Shown here: in pieces, positions 1 through 8,135 of the stretch
Layout: each line of letters opens with the position of its first letter
Numbering within the stretch: position 1 is the stretch's first letter
Assembly: GCA_002493865.1 (NCBI GenBank)
Contig: DLAC01000010.1
Span: 1-64,000 of the forward strand
Length of the DNA stretch: 64,000 bases
Direction: 5' to 3'
Origin: Caryophanales bacterium UBA7057
GTDB lineage: Bacteria > Bacillota_I > Bacilli_A > RF39 > UBA660
The notes under the pieces: generated by a model
What the model saw: only the letters and a program-made list of their open reading frames with translations
What the model was told of the DNA's origin: nothing
The model's database searches: none
Program-made: the position numbers and the translations under genes

Positions 1-411
1 AAATAATTTTGAAGAAAGATATTTAGATTTATTTGGGCATACATTTACGATATCAAAACCTTTTAGAGATTGTTTATAAGCCTCTAAAATAATATCTAAA
101 TTGTAGTCCATATAGGGAATATCAAATTCATAAATAAAATCTCCAATTGCTAAATCGATTCCTGCATTCATAGCTAGTTCTTTACCTTGATAGAAACTCA
201 TATTAATAAGTGTAATATTACTTGATGTATGATCTGCTAATTTTTTAATTACTTGTACAGAATTGTCTGTGGATGCATCGTTTACACATATTATCTCAAA
301 ATGATTGAAGTTTTTTTCCAAAACAGCTTCTAAATTTTTTAAAAAATCATGAATTGTTTCTGCACAATTATTTACATAAACAACTGCTGAAATAAAGTTT
401 TTTTCTTTCAT
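1..411 (-). CDS. Glycosyltransferase family 2, C-terminus cut by window edge
   Basis: The visible 137 residues are the N-terminal half of a GT-A fold family 2 glycosyltransferase. The start region has the usual beta-strand (SAVVYVNN), followed by an ICVNDASTDNS motif that binds the nucleotide-sugar base and phosphate, and a GKELAMNAGID segment. The DxD-like position reads FDIPYMD. It probably transfers a sugar to a cell-surface glycan precursor on the cytoplasmic face. The ATG overlaps the stop codon of the upstream FAD oxidoreductase by one base (TAATG), so the two are translationally coupled. The rest of the protein lies outside the window, so acceptor and sugar cannot be judged. Confidence 0.85.
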   Translation of the reverse strand, partial: MKEKNFISAVVYVNNCAETIHDFLKNLEAVLEKNFNHFEIICVNDASTDNSVQVIKKLADHTSSNITLINMSFYQGKELAMNAGIDLAIGDFIYEFDIPYMDYNLDIILEAYKQSLKGFDIVNVCPNKSKYLSSKLF

Positions 412-1526
412 TATAACACCTCATCTAAATCGTATACTGTATTAATTTTTCCTGATAAAACGCTTATAAAAGTAGGATTCGTAGAAAATGTTTTGATTAC
501 TGTTGGTCTTGAATCATCAATTTCTGAAGCCATTAATATTGGTTTCATAGAAAATAATGATTTCACATATTTAATTTCAAATTCTTCTTTTAAATATTTT
601 CTAGCTAAATTATACATATAAGGCCAGGCACTTTCTGGTTTTGCAATACACTTATCACAATTCCCTAAACATTTACTAGAGCAATAGCCTTTACTCTTCT
701 TTTGACATTCAAAAGTAGGCAGTTCTTCATAGCTGGTTTTATGTGGAGTAAAGGTAACAGAGGTTAAACTATGATATCCAGTTTTACCAAATGGCATGAT
801 AGAAAAAAATGGCCCATCCATGACAGTAATTCCTACATTTTTAAATTTTTCTGGAACTGTACATAAGATAATTTCGCATAATTCATATTTTATCTTGAAT
901 TTCTCATATCCTAATTTTTCTAATATTTGATTTACACTAGCATATGTAGTATTTAAAACATAATTGCTGATATAGCTCTCTTTATCTTTCGTTTTGATTT
1001 CATATACTTTGTCTTTTTTTTCAATTGTATCAATATCTACATTATATTTAATTTCAACATTTGGATATTTGGAAATTTCTTTTAGAAAATAGTCTTTTAA
1101 AATCATTGCATCGTAAGTGTATTCTTTGGTTAAAAAACTACCATCACACATCATATCCTTAAAATATTTATTATTAGGTATTTCGTCACATTGGATATTA
1201 GTATCCCTACAGAATTTTTTAAATTGTTCTGCGTTTGTCCAAGAGAAATTAGAAGAGGTTGCATAAACTTGATCAAATTCTCTTAAAATAGAAAAGTCAT
1301 AATCCTTATTGAATCTTTCAAAATATCCAGCAGATTTAATTGCTGTAGAATAAGATCTTGGATAGTGATATCCCATATGAACTCTGGCCTGATTAATATA
1401 GGTGGCTTTAGAAAAAGCCTCTTCTTCTTTTTCAAGAACAATTATTTTTTCTTTCTTTTTTCCACAATGAAGTGCAGAATATAATCCATAAATTCCCGCA
1501 CCAATTATAATTTTATCATATTTCAT
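411..1526 (-). CDS. FAD-dependent oxidoreductase (DAO-like) with Cys cluster
   Basis: This 371-residue protein begins with a classic FAD-binding Rossmann motif (IIIGAGIYGLYSA, residues 6-18) and an acidic end of strand 2 (VLEKE), as in the D-amino-acid-oxidase/glycine-oxidase fold. It lies between glycosyltransferase genes in one tightly packed operon (2 bases after one gene, 1-base overlap with the next), so its substrate is probably a sugar or other building block of the surface glycan; this is inference. The odd feature is a cysteine cluster in the C-terminal half, C274-x7-C282-x3-C286-x3-C290-x2-C293, which could bind zinc or an iron-sulfur cluster and is not part of the basic DAO fold. 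The start is fixed by an AAAGGAG ribosome-binding site. The exact reaction is unknown. Confidence 0.8.
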   Translation of the reverse strand: MKYDKIIIGAGIYGLYSALHCGKKKEKIIVLEKEEEAFSKATYINQARVHMGYHYPRSYSTAIKSAGYFERFNKDYDFSILREFDQVYATSSNFSWTNAEQFKKFCRDTNIQCDEIPNNKYFKDMMCDGSFLTKEYTYDAMILKDYFLKEISKYPNVEIKYNVDIDTIEKKDKVYEIKTKDKESYISNYVLNTTYASVNQILEKLGYEKFKIKYELCEIILCTVPEKFKNVGITVMDGPFFSIMPFGKTGYHSLTSVTFTPHKTSYEELPTFECQKKSKGYCSSKCLGNCDKCIAKPESAWPYMYNLARKYLKEEFEIKYVKSLFSMKPILMASEIDDSRPTVIKTFSTNPTFISVLSGKINTVYDLDEVL

Positions 1527-1528
1527 GG

Positions 1529-2335
1529 TTACTCCTTTATGTTGTATTTTCCAAATAAATTTTTAAATAGAATTTTAAATAATTCGAAATTCCCCTTAAA
1601 AAAGCTAATTTTAGTTGGCGTTTTTTCTTTCTTTGGATATTCTCTTGTGACAGGGATTTCACAGGCTTTCATTTTAAGTTGTGATGCACGTACTGATAAG
1701 TAAGCTAATAATTCATAACTCATAAAAATATCTCTAAATGGGTTAACTCTTTTATCTAATAAATACTTTTTTGAGTATGCACGATAGGCGTTAGTAGTAT
1801 CTGTAAACCTTTTTCTTGCAGTGAGAGAAATAATAGGAGCATGAATAAGTTTCACAGATAGATATCTAATAAAAGGAGTATTAATTGCCTTGCCTCCTTT
1901 AATAAAACGAGAACCTTGTACAAAATCGTATCCTTCCTCTAACTTTTCTATAAATTTTGGGATATCTTCAATGCTGTCTTTATTATTCCCATCGATGGTA
2001 ATAATTCCTTTATATCCTCTTTCTAAGCACCACCAAAATCCCATCCTAAGTTGTGCACCCTGTTTGCCTACATCTTTTTTTACTAATACTGTATTTACTT
2101 CTAATTCTTTCATTAAGTTATCATTCAAACTATTATCTTGGGAATCTCCATCACAAATAATAATATCTACGTATTGTGAAATATTATGCTTTTTTGCCCT
2201 TTCTAATTCTTTCTTGATTCTAGTACCTTCATTGATTACAGGAATACAAACACAGTAATCTTTAGTTTTCTTTTGAAATTCCATGCATTCAAAATTAGGG
2301 ACTCCTGCAATATTCTCAAATTTCTTTGCTTTCAT
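1529..2335 (-). CDS. Glycosyltransferase family 2 (DPM1-like)
   Basis: The 268-residue protein is a GT2 enzyme of the dolichol-phosphate mannose synthase type. It has the N-terminal strand CVCIPVINEG, the IIICDGDSQDNS motif and GIITIDGNNKDS at the position of the catalytic DxD-like metal site, followed by a GSRFIKGG segment typical of the polyprenyl-phosphate glycosyltransferases. It has no clear C-terminal membrane pair, so it is probably a peripheral enzyme. The ATG overlaps the stop of the upstream fusion gene by one base, so expression is coupled. It likely makes a lipid-linked sugar or adds one residue to the surface glycan; the sugar cannot be read from the sequence. Confidence 0.87.
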   Translation of the reverse strand: MKAKKFENIAGVPNFECMEFQKKTKDYCVCIPVINEGTRIKKELERAKKHNISQYVDIIICDGDSQDNSLNDNLMKELEVNTVLVKKDVGKQGAQLRMGFWWCLERGYKGIITIDGNNKDSIEDIPKFIEKLEEGYDFVQGSRFIKGGKAINTPFIRYLSVKLIHAPIISLTARKRFTDTTNAYRAYSKKYLLDKRVNPFRDIFMSYELLAYLSVRASQLKMKACEIPVTREYPKKEKTPTKISFFKGNFELFKILFKNLFGKYNIKE

Positions 2336-4044
2336 TATAAACTCCTAACGTATTTTAATGTTTTTTCTATATCATCAATACTATTCGTTGTCTTCATTTC
2401 AATAGATACACTTTTTGAATAGTGCAGGGATCTTATAAGAGAAAATAGTTGTTTATGTAGTTCTCTTGGTGTAATCAACTCTAGGTTTGCTTCACTGATA
2501 TGAATGTGATTAATATAACTGATATTTTCCCCTAAAATATCTAAACTTTCTTGGTTAGTGATTACAGTTCCTAAATCGTAGTTTATTTTAACACTTTCTA
2601 AATTTACATCTTTTACAAATTCTAAAGCTTCGGCTGTATAATTTAAAAAATTTGTATGGTAAATCGTCGGATTTGGTTCTATTGCAATAGTCACTCCCTT
2701 TTCTTGAGCATAAAGTCCTACCTTTTGGAAGAATAGTAGTGCCTTTTTATAATCTTCTTCATAGTTTGTAATTACTCTATTCCTAGGACATCCAAATACT
2801 AAGTTAGGGCAGTGAATGGCATGTGCGAAATCTATAGCTTTATAAGTGTAATTGAGCATTTCATTGAAATCGTCCTCACTCTCAAATATTTTTTCAGTTT
2901 TGCCAAACCAAATTGATTGCATAGAAACTACTTGAAGTTGATAATCTTCTTTTAATCGTTTTACGATTTCAGTCGCTTGTCCAATATTTTCATATGGGGC
3001 TTTTTCAACAATTCTAGTTGGTGCAATTTCTAATCCTTGAATATGGTACTTTTGTAGTAGTTTAAAAACTTCTGAATCCATTTCCTTAGTCCAAGCAATA
3101 TTTGAGATTGCAAGGGAAATTGGATTTTTTTCTTTCTCAACAAATTGTCGAATGTCTTCTAAGATAAATTCTTTACCAAAAATATAACCATTTTTTCCAT
3201 TAAAGTAGTGGTCGTACTTGGTGTGAAAATCATACTTAGCAACGTTAGAACTAATTTCATTATGAAAAGGTGTACCCATAATATATTGATATAATTCAGA
3301 AATCGTAACAGGTTCTGTTGCTAAATTTAATTCTTTAATTTGATGGCTTAAAGCAATTTGAATATGTTCCCATAGGTAAGATAAATTATAGAATTGATAA
3401 GTTCCACGGCTGTCTGTAAAGTTTAAAGCACTAAATCCTAAATGATTAAAGTAATCTATTAATTGATTATTTTCCTCTTTTGTGAGGGTTTTACATTTAT
3501 AGAATCCATTATCCAGTTTTTCATAATAAGGAACTATGTAATGATCTTGCTCTGTTATTTCTTTAAACTTTTCTTCTTTTAGCATACTTGGAATAATTTT
3601 TATTAAATCATAAACAAAGTTCTTTTTAATATTTGTTCCATATAATCCTGGTAAATGAACAATTAGATAGTCTTCAAAATTGTCTTTTACCCATGCTTCT
3701 AAATAGTAACGGTTTTTACCATAAGCTTCTAAATCTTCTGGAATTATTTCTGTATCTTCATCTACATTGATAGGTGTTTTATAAACATCAATGGTTGAAA
3801 TTAAAACGATTTTTTTAGGATTAATCCTTTTTATGTTTTCAATTGCATTCTTTATGGTTTCAAAATCTTGTTCTGGATTTTGATTTGCAAGAAATTTTTG
3901 GGCAGGGACTCCACTATAAACAAGTAAATCTGGATTTGCCCCAAATGCATCTTCTATATTCTTACTGTTGAAAACTTTGTCAAAGGAATATTGCTCATAT
4001 AAATTTGAACCAACAAACCCTGTATAACCAACTAAAATTGTCAT
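2335..4044 (-). CDS. Fusion: SDR epimerase/dehydratase + sugar isomerase TIM barrel
   Basis: A 569-residue two-domain protein. Residues 1 to about 300 are an extended short-chain dehydrogenase with the glycine-rich VGYTGFVGSN motif at the start, an STIDVY segment, and a YGKNRYYLE segment giving the YxxxK catalytic pair. Residues from about 310 are a xylose-isomerase-like TIM barrel (sugar phosphate isomerase/epimerase family) with likely metal ligands in IEPNP, NYDLGT, HIHISE and SIEMKT. The combination suggests two steps of one sugar conversion carried on one chain. I chose the internal ATG at 4044 because GGAGG lies 8 bases before it, while the ATG 15 bases upstream overlaps that site and has none of its own. 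It heads the minus-strand operon. Confidence 0.8.
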   Translation of the reverse strand: MTILVGYTGFVGSNLYEQYSFDKVFNSKNIEDAFGANPDLLVYSGVPAQKFLANQNPEQDFETIKNAIENIKRINPKKIVLISTIDVYKTPINVDEDTEIIPEDLEAYGKNRYYLEAWVKDNFEDYLIVHLPGLYGTNIKKNFVYDLIKIIPSMLKEEKFKEITEQDHYIVPYYEKLDNGFYKCKTLTKEENNQLIDYFNHLGFSALNFTDSRGTYQFYNLSYLWEHIQIALSHQIKELNLATEPVTISELYQYIMGTPFHNEISSNVAKYDFHTKYDHYFNGKNGYIFGKEFILEDIRQFVEKEKNPISLAISNIAWTKEMDSEVFKLLQKYHIQGLEIAPTRIVEKAPYENIGQATEIVKRLKEDYQLQVVSMQSIWFGKTEKIFESEDDFNEMLNYTYKAIDFAHAIHCPNLVFGCPRNRVITNYEEDYKKALLFFQKVGLYAQEKGVTIAIEPNPTIYHTNFLNYTAEALEFVKDVNLESVKINYDLGTVITNQESLDILGENISYINHIHISEANLELITPRELHKQLFSLIRSLHYSKSVSIEMKTTNSIDDIEKTLKYVRSL

Positions 4045-4153
4045 TTTTAAAACCTCCATAACTTGATGATATTATATCATATGTTTATAGAAATGTGGGA
4101 AAATATTGAAAATTTGGATATTCATAGTTATGTACTCATTTGAAGTTAGAATA

Positions 4154-4169
4154 TTTGATAATTATCAAA
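4154..4169. promoter_or_regulatory. Perfect 16-bp palindrome over a -35 element
   Basis: TTTGATAATTATCAAA is a perfect inverted repeat. It contains the -35 hexamer TTGATA of the promoter that drives the plus-strand glycan operon. Its TGATAAT/ATTATCA arms resemble Fur/PerR-type boxes, but the two arms are fused without the usual central base. It is a candidate operator; the regulator is unknown. Confidence 0.45.
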
Positions 4170-4182
4170 AGTATGTTATGAT
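4155..4182 (+). promoter_or_regulatory. SigA-type promoter of the glycan export operon
   Basis: TTGATA (4155-4160) and TATGAT (4177-4182) are separated by 16 bases and lie 51 bases upstream of the ATG at 4233, in the divergent gap between the two glycan operons. Confidence 0.6.
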
Positions 4183-4232
4183 AGTTTTGTAATTAAGAAT
4201 TAGGGGACCATTATGAAGGAGAAGTTAAAAAT

Positions 4233-5615
4233 ATGAAGAAAAAGTTAAAAAAAATTAAAAGCTATATAAATATAAAAGATATTCTTATTTTTCTTTTACC
4301 ATTTGTTACTTACTTAACAGTATTAGTTATTTTTTTTCCTGGAATGTTATCTTATGATTCTTTCGATCAATTAAACCAAATTGCTACTAACCAGTTTAAT
4401 AATTGGCATCCGTTTCTGCATACGTTTATAGAAAAGATGTGTATGAAAGTTTGGAATTCACCTGCTAGTGTAGGAGTGTTTCAAATACTATTCTTTTCCA
4501 TTCTATGGACAGTGATTTGTAAATATAATCGAAAGAAAAATACAAAACAAGAATTTATTTTCCAAATTATAGTAACTATTTTTATAGTTCTGAATCCTTT
4601 AAATTCATTTTATTCTATTACTTTATGGAAAGATGTTTTATTTGGATATATGTTTTTATTATTTTGCTTTTTATTGGAAATATTAATTGATCGGAAATAT
4701 AACGTTTCTCCTAAATTTATTGTTTTATTAGGGCTTGTTACTGCAGTTATTTCAAAGTTAAGACATAATGGTTTGTATGCATTAATTATTTTTTTAATTA
4801 TTTTAATTGGAATCTTTCTAGTAAAGAAAAAACGAAAATTCTGCTTATTAATTATTACATCATTCATCGCAAGCATGACTTTATTTTATGGACTTGAAGC
4901 TGTATATAATGTAAAGCATATAAAAAATACTTTAGTAGAAGTAAAGATGATGCATGCTCTTGCATATTACAATGAGGAAGATATTCTATCTCAGAGGGAG
5001 AAGAAAGTTATTTCAAATGTTGTAAATTTGAAAGACATGCATGATAATTTTAATAAGTATTATTCAGATCATTTAGCTACAAAATTAGATTTAGTAAAAG
5101 CTCAAGAGTATAAGTCTGATCTTATGAAAATTTTAATAAAAAAGTCCCTAAGCCATCCTTTAACTTTAATAAGATATGTTTTGGATAGTGCCAATATGAC
5201 TTGGTCTATTATTAGACCAGATGGTGCAGTTGGTACGCTAGTTTTTTTACAATTAGATGACTCTCCAAATAATGTAACAGGAATTTCCCATGTAAATAAA
5301 GATAAGGGTATTTATAAAAATGTACAGCAAACTGTTTTAAAAAGTATGTATCAAAAATTACCTCAAACTATATTATATAGTGGAGCTTTGTATTTATATT
5401 TATCAATCATTTTGATAATTGCTTTGGTAGTTACAAAAAAATCATTAAAGTTTTTATTGTTAATTATCCCTAATATTTTAAATACAGTTATTATCGCAGC
5501 ATCTACACCAATTCAGGATATTAGATATATCTATCCGAATTATCTCATATTATATTTAGTATTAATTATTTTTATAGCTAATTATTCAAGGAAAAAGGAA
5601 ACTGTTACAAATTAA
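4233..5615 (+). CDS. Polytopic membrane protein, GT-C/DUF6020-like
   Basis: This 460-residue protein has a basic N-terminus followed by about ten hydrophobic segments. The first extracytoplasmic loop reads FFPGMLSYDSFDQLNQ and then NNWHPFLHTF; an acidic residue after the first membrane helix and a WHP motif are typical of DUF6020-type membrane proteins, which belong to the GT-C group using polyprenyl-phosphate sugars. It would act at the outer face of the membrane, decorating the exported glycan. A GGAG ribosome-binding site precedes the ATG. The next gene starts 134 bases later, after a small AT-rich palindrome (AGTTTTATAAAACT) that might be a weak terminator. Family assignment is from pattern only. 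Confidence 0.65.
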   Translation: MKKKLKKIKSYINIKDILIFLLPFVTYLTVLVIFFPGMLSYDSFDQLNQIATNQFNNWHPFLHTFIEKMCMKVWNSPASVGVFQILFFSILWTVICKYNRKKNTKQEFIFQIIVTIFIVLNPLNSFYSITLWKDVLFGYMFLLFCFLLEILIDRKYNVSPKFIVLLGLVTAVISKLRHNGLYALIIFLIILIGIFLVKKKRKFCLLIITSFIASMTLFYGLEAVYNVKHIKNTLVEVKMMHALAYYNEEDILSQREKKVISNVVNLKDMHDNFNKYYSDHLATKLDLVKAQEYKSDLMKILIKKSLSHPLTLIRYVLDSANMTWSIIRPDGAVGTLVFLQLDDSPNNVTGISHVNKDKGIYKNVQQTVLKSMYQKLPQTILYSGALYLYLSIILIIALVVTKKSLKFLLLIIPNILNTVIIAASTPIQDIRYIYPNYLILYLVLIIFIANYSRKKETVTN

Positions 5616-5749
5616 AATAGTTTTATAAAACTGTTACTTTTATTATATTTTTTCACAAAATACAAGTAAAACTATATATTAGTTTTCTTTTTTTTGTTAT
5701 ACTATAAATAGGGAAATAGGATATTGTTTTCATAGAAAGAAGTGATTAT

Positions 5750-6505
5750 ATGGCAAAAACAAATAAAATCAGTGACAAGAAGAAAGCAATTCGAGTAATT
5801 GATGTATCTAAGAAGTTTAAATTAGTCTATGATAAACCTTATACTTTAAAGGAAAGATTAGTGTTTTGGAATAAAACAAAAACGGGATATCACGAAGTTT
5901 TAAAACATGTGAATCTTGATATACAAAAAGGAGAAACTGTTGCTTTGATTGGAGTAAATGGTAGTGGAAAAAGTACCCTTTTAAAACTGATGACCAAAAT
6001 TATTTATCCTAATGAGGGAAAGATAGAAATTGATGGTAAATTAACCTCTTTGTTGGAACTTGGTGCGGGGTTCCATCCCGACTTTACTGGAAGAGAAAAT
6101 ATTTATTTTAATGCTTCTATTTTTGGCTTGACAGCAGCAGAAATTGATTCTAGAGTATCAGACATCATAGAGTTTTCAGAATTAGGTTCTTTCATTGATA
6201 ATCCTGTTCGTACTTATTCTTCAGGAATGTATATGAGACTTGCATTTTCTGTAGCAATTAACGTAGATGCGGAAATTTTACTAATCGATGAGATTTTGGC
6301 TGTAGGGGATCAACATTTTCAAGAAAAGTGTTTTAACAAATTAAAGGAATTAAAGGAAAGTGGAAAAACGATTGTGATTGTTAGTCATTCCTTGGAGTCC
6401 ATTAAGGATTTATGTGATCGAGCTGTTTGGATATATGAAGGGGAAGTAAGAATGGATGGAAACTGTTCTAAAGTTATTGAAGAGTATTTAAAGGTGTGTG
6501 GATAA
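5750..6505 (+). CDS. Polysaccharide ABC exporter ATPase (RgpD/TagH/Wzt-like)
   Basis: This 251-residue ATPase powers export of a completed lipid-linked glycan. It has the Walker A motif GVNGSGKST (residues 68-76), a Q-loop region, the signature YSSGMYMRLAF, Walker B with ILLIDEILAVGD, and the switch histidine in IVIVSHSLE. The inserted LLELGAGFHPDFTGREN segment and YNxKERL-like start are hallmarks of the TagH/RgpD/Wzt subgroup. It lacks the extra C-terminal glycan-binding domain seen in long Wzt or TagH proteins. The permease gene follows directly. No trait distinguishes teichoic acid from rhamnan export, but the neighbouring rhamnosyltransferase-like enzymes favour a rhamnose-rich polysaccharide. 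Confidence 0.92.
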   Translation: MAKTNKISDKKKAIRVIDVSKKFKLVYDKPYTLKERLVFWNKTKTGYHEVLKHVNLDIQKGETVALIGVNGSGKSTLLKLMTKIIYPNEGKIEIDGKLTSLLELGAGFHPDFTGRENIYFNASIFGLTAAEIDSRVSDIIEFSELGSFIDNPVRTYSSGMYMRLAFSVAINVDAEILLIDEILAVGDQHFQEKCFNKLKELKESGKTIVIVSHSLESIKDLCDRAVWIYEGEVRMDGNCSKVIEEYLKVCG

Positions 6506-6506
6506 G

Positions 6507-7289
6507 ATGATTAAAGAATTAATAAATAACTTATATTCCTATAGACAACTATTAAAAAGTAATGTTCAAAAAGAAATTAGAGGTAAGTATAAGGGGTCTT
6601 TCTTGGGGGTATTATGGTCTTTTGTCAATCCACTACTGATGACACTTGTATATGCAATTGTGTTTCCTTTAATTTTAAAAAATACAGAACCACATTATAT
6701 TACTTATTTGGTGATTGGAATCTTACCATGGAATTATTTTACAACGGTAATTAGTCAAGGTACTACTACTGTACTTGCTAATGGCGGAATACTAAAGAAA
6801 GTTTATTTTCCTAGAGAAATTTTGCCATTATCTGTAAATCTTAGTGGTGTGATTAATTTCTTAATTTCTTGCTTGGTAATGTGTTTATTTTTAGTTTGTA
6901 GTGGAATTGGATTTAGTTGGGCAATTGTTTTCTTTCCATTAATTATTTGTATACAGTTTTTGCTTCAACAAGCTCTTATCTTTATTACAAGTGCAATCAA
7001 TGTTTATGTTCGTGATTTAGAATACATTATTAACTTCATTATTAGTATGTTATTTTATGCAACTCCAATTTTATATTCTAAAGAAATGTTCGCTGGAAGT
7101 GCATTAGAATGGGTGATACAACTAAATCCGATTGCTATTATTATTAATAGTTATCGAGATATTTTTTACTATCAGACTACACCGGATATATCTTTCTTAT
7201 TAATTGTTTTTGCTGTTAGTTTAATTATACTTTATATTGGATTAATGGTTTTCAGAAAACTTGAAAAAGGTTTTGCAGAGGAACTATAA
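6507..7289 (+). CDS. Polysaccharide ABC exporter permease (RgpC/TagG/Wzm-like)
   Basis: An ABC-2 type permease of about 260 residues with six predicted membrane spans. The cytoplasmic N-terminus (YSYRQLLKSNVQKEIRGKYK) and the following GSFLGVLWSFVNPLLM stretch are characteristic of the TagG/RgpC/Wzm family. It forms the channel with the ATPase encoded just upstream. I prefer the ATG at 6507, just after the ATPase stop; a GTG at 6498 would overlap the upstream gene by 8 bases and is an alternative. A GT2 gene begins 4 bases after its stop, so the export pair and the sugar transferases form one operon. Confidence 0.9.
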   Translation: MIKELINNLYSYRQLLKSNVQKEIRGKYKGSFLGVLWSFVNPLLMTLVYAIVFPLILKNTEPHYITYLVIGILPWNYFTTVISQGTTTVLANGGILKKVYFPREILPLSVNLSGVINFLISCLVMCLFLVCSGIGFSWAIVFFPLIICIQFLLQQALIFITSAINVYVRDLEYIINFIISMLFYATPILYSKEMFAGSALEWVIQLNPIAIIINSYRDIFYYQTTPDISFLLIVFAVSLIILYIGLMVFRKLEKGFAEEL

Positions 7290-7292
7290 TAT

Positions 7293-8123
7293 ATGAAATT
7301 AGCAGGTGTAGTAGTTTGGTATCATCCTAAAGATGAAGATATAGAGAATATTAAAACGTATATTGATGAGTTGGATAAGCTTTATATTGTAGATAACAGT
7401 GAAGAAAGCAACCAGAATAAAGTTAAAAGAAATAAAAAAATAGAATACATCACGCAGTGTCAAAATTTAGGAATTGCCACTGCTTTAAATATTGCTGCTA
7501 AAAAAGCGATAGATGAAGGTTATGAAATCCTCTTAACCATGGATCAGGATAGTAGTTTTAAAAAGAATGATTTGGGAAAACTAAAAAAGGTAGCCTCTCA
7601 AGAAAATTTAAAAGAGATTGGAATTATTAGTCCATGGCATCATACCAAATTAAAGGTTGAAAAGCCAAAAGAAAAAATTGATTATCCCCTAGATGTAATG
7701 ACCTCTGGTAATATACTCAATTTGGACATTTACCAAGAAATTGGTGGCTTTAAAGACTTTCTATTTATTGATGGGGTAGATATTGAGTATTGCCTGAATC
7801 TAAAGAAAAATGGTTATAAAATTATGCGAATCAATGAGGTAGAATTAAATCATGATTTAGGTGATATTTTTTATCGTAAATTTTTTAATAAAGAATTTAT
7901 GTGTGATAATCACAATTATCTAAGAATTTATTATATGACAAGAAATTATCGGTATATTCGTTTTTCTTACCGTGATATTGCACCAGAATTTTGCGATATT
8001 CTTGTAAAAATAAAAGGCCTTATATTTAAAATTGTATTTTATGAGGATGATAAATTTAGAAAACTAAGAAGCATATTCTTAGGTATTAGAGATTATAAAA
8101 AGGGAAGATATGGAAAGTACTAA
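7293..8123 (+). CDS. Rhamnosyltransferase-like GT2
   Basis: The 276-residue protein has the start AGVVVWYHPKDEDIENI, the LYIVDNSEESNQ segment, NLGIATALNIAA and LLTMDQDSSF, the pattern of the bacterial rhamnosyltransferase GT2 branch (RgpB/WbbL-like), where D-Q-D is the metal-binding motif. The C-terminal half carries TSGNILNLDIYQEIGGF and FIDGVDIEYCLNLKKNG, which include the likely catalytic base and acceptor site. It is cytoplasmic. It lies 4 bases after the exporter permease and 12 before a GT4 gene. The sugar (dTDP-rhamnose) is inferred from family resemblance only. Confidence 0.85.
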   Translation: MKLAGVVVWYHPKDEDIENIKTYIDELDKLYIVDNSEESNQNKVKRNKKIEYITQCQNLGIATALNIAAKKAIDEGYEILLTMDQDSSFKKNDLGKLKKVASQENLKEIGIISPWHHTKLKVEKPKEKIDYPLDVMTSGNILNLDIYQEIGGFKDFLFIDGVDIEYCLNLKKNGYKIMRINEVELNHDLGDIFYRKFFNKEFMCDNHNYLRIYYMTRNYRYIRFSYRDIAPEFCDILVKIKGLIFKIVFYEDDKFRKLRSIFLGIRDYKKGRYGKY

Positions 8124-8135
8124 GGAGGAATTGTA

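Noticed and set aside
1890..2258. 122-residue plus-strand frame
   Set aside because: It lies opposite the GT2 gene at 1529-2335 and has the serine/leucine-rich look of an antisense shadow; no ribosome-binding site.
4045..4059. Upstream ATG for the SDR/TIM-barrel fusion
   Set aside because: It overlaps the GGAGG that serves the ATG at 4044 and has no ribosome-binding site of its own.
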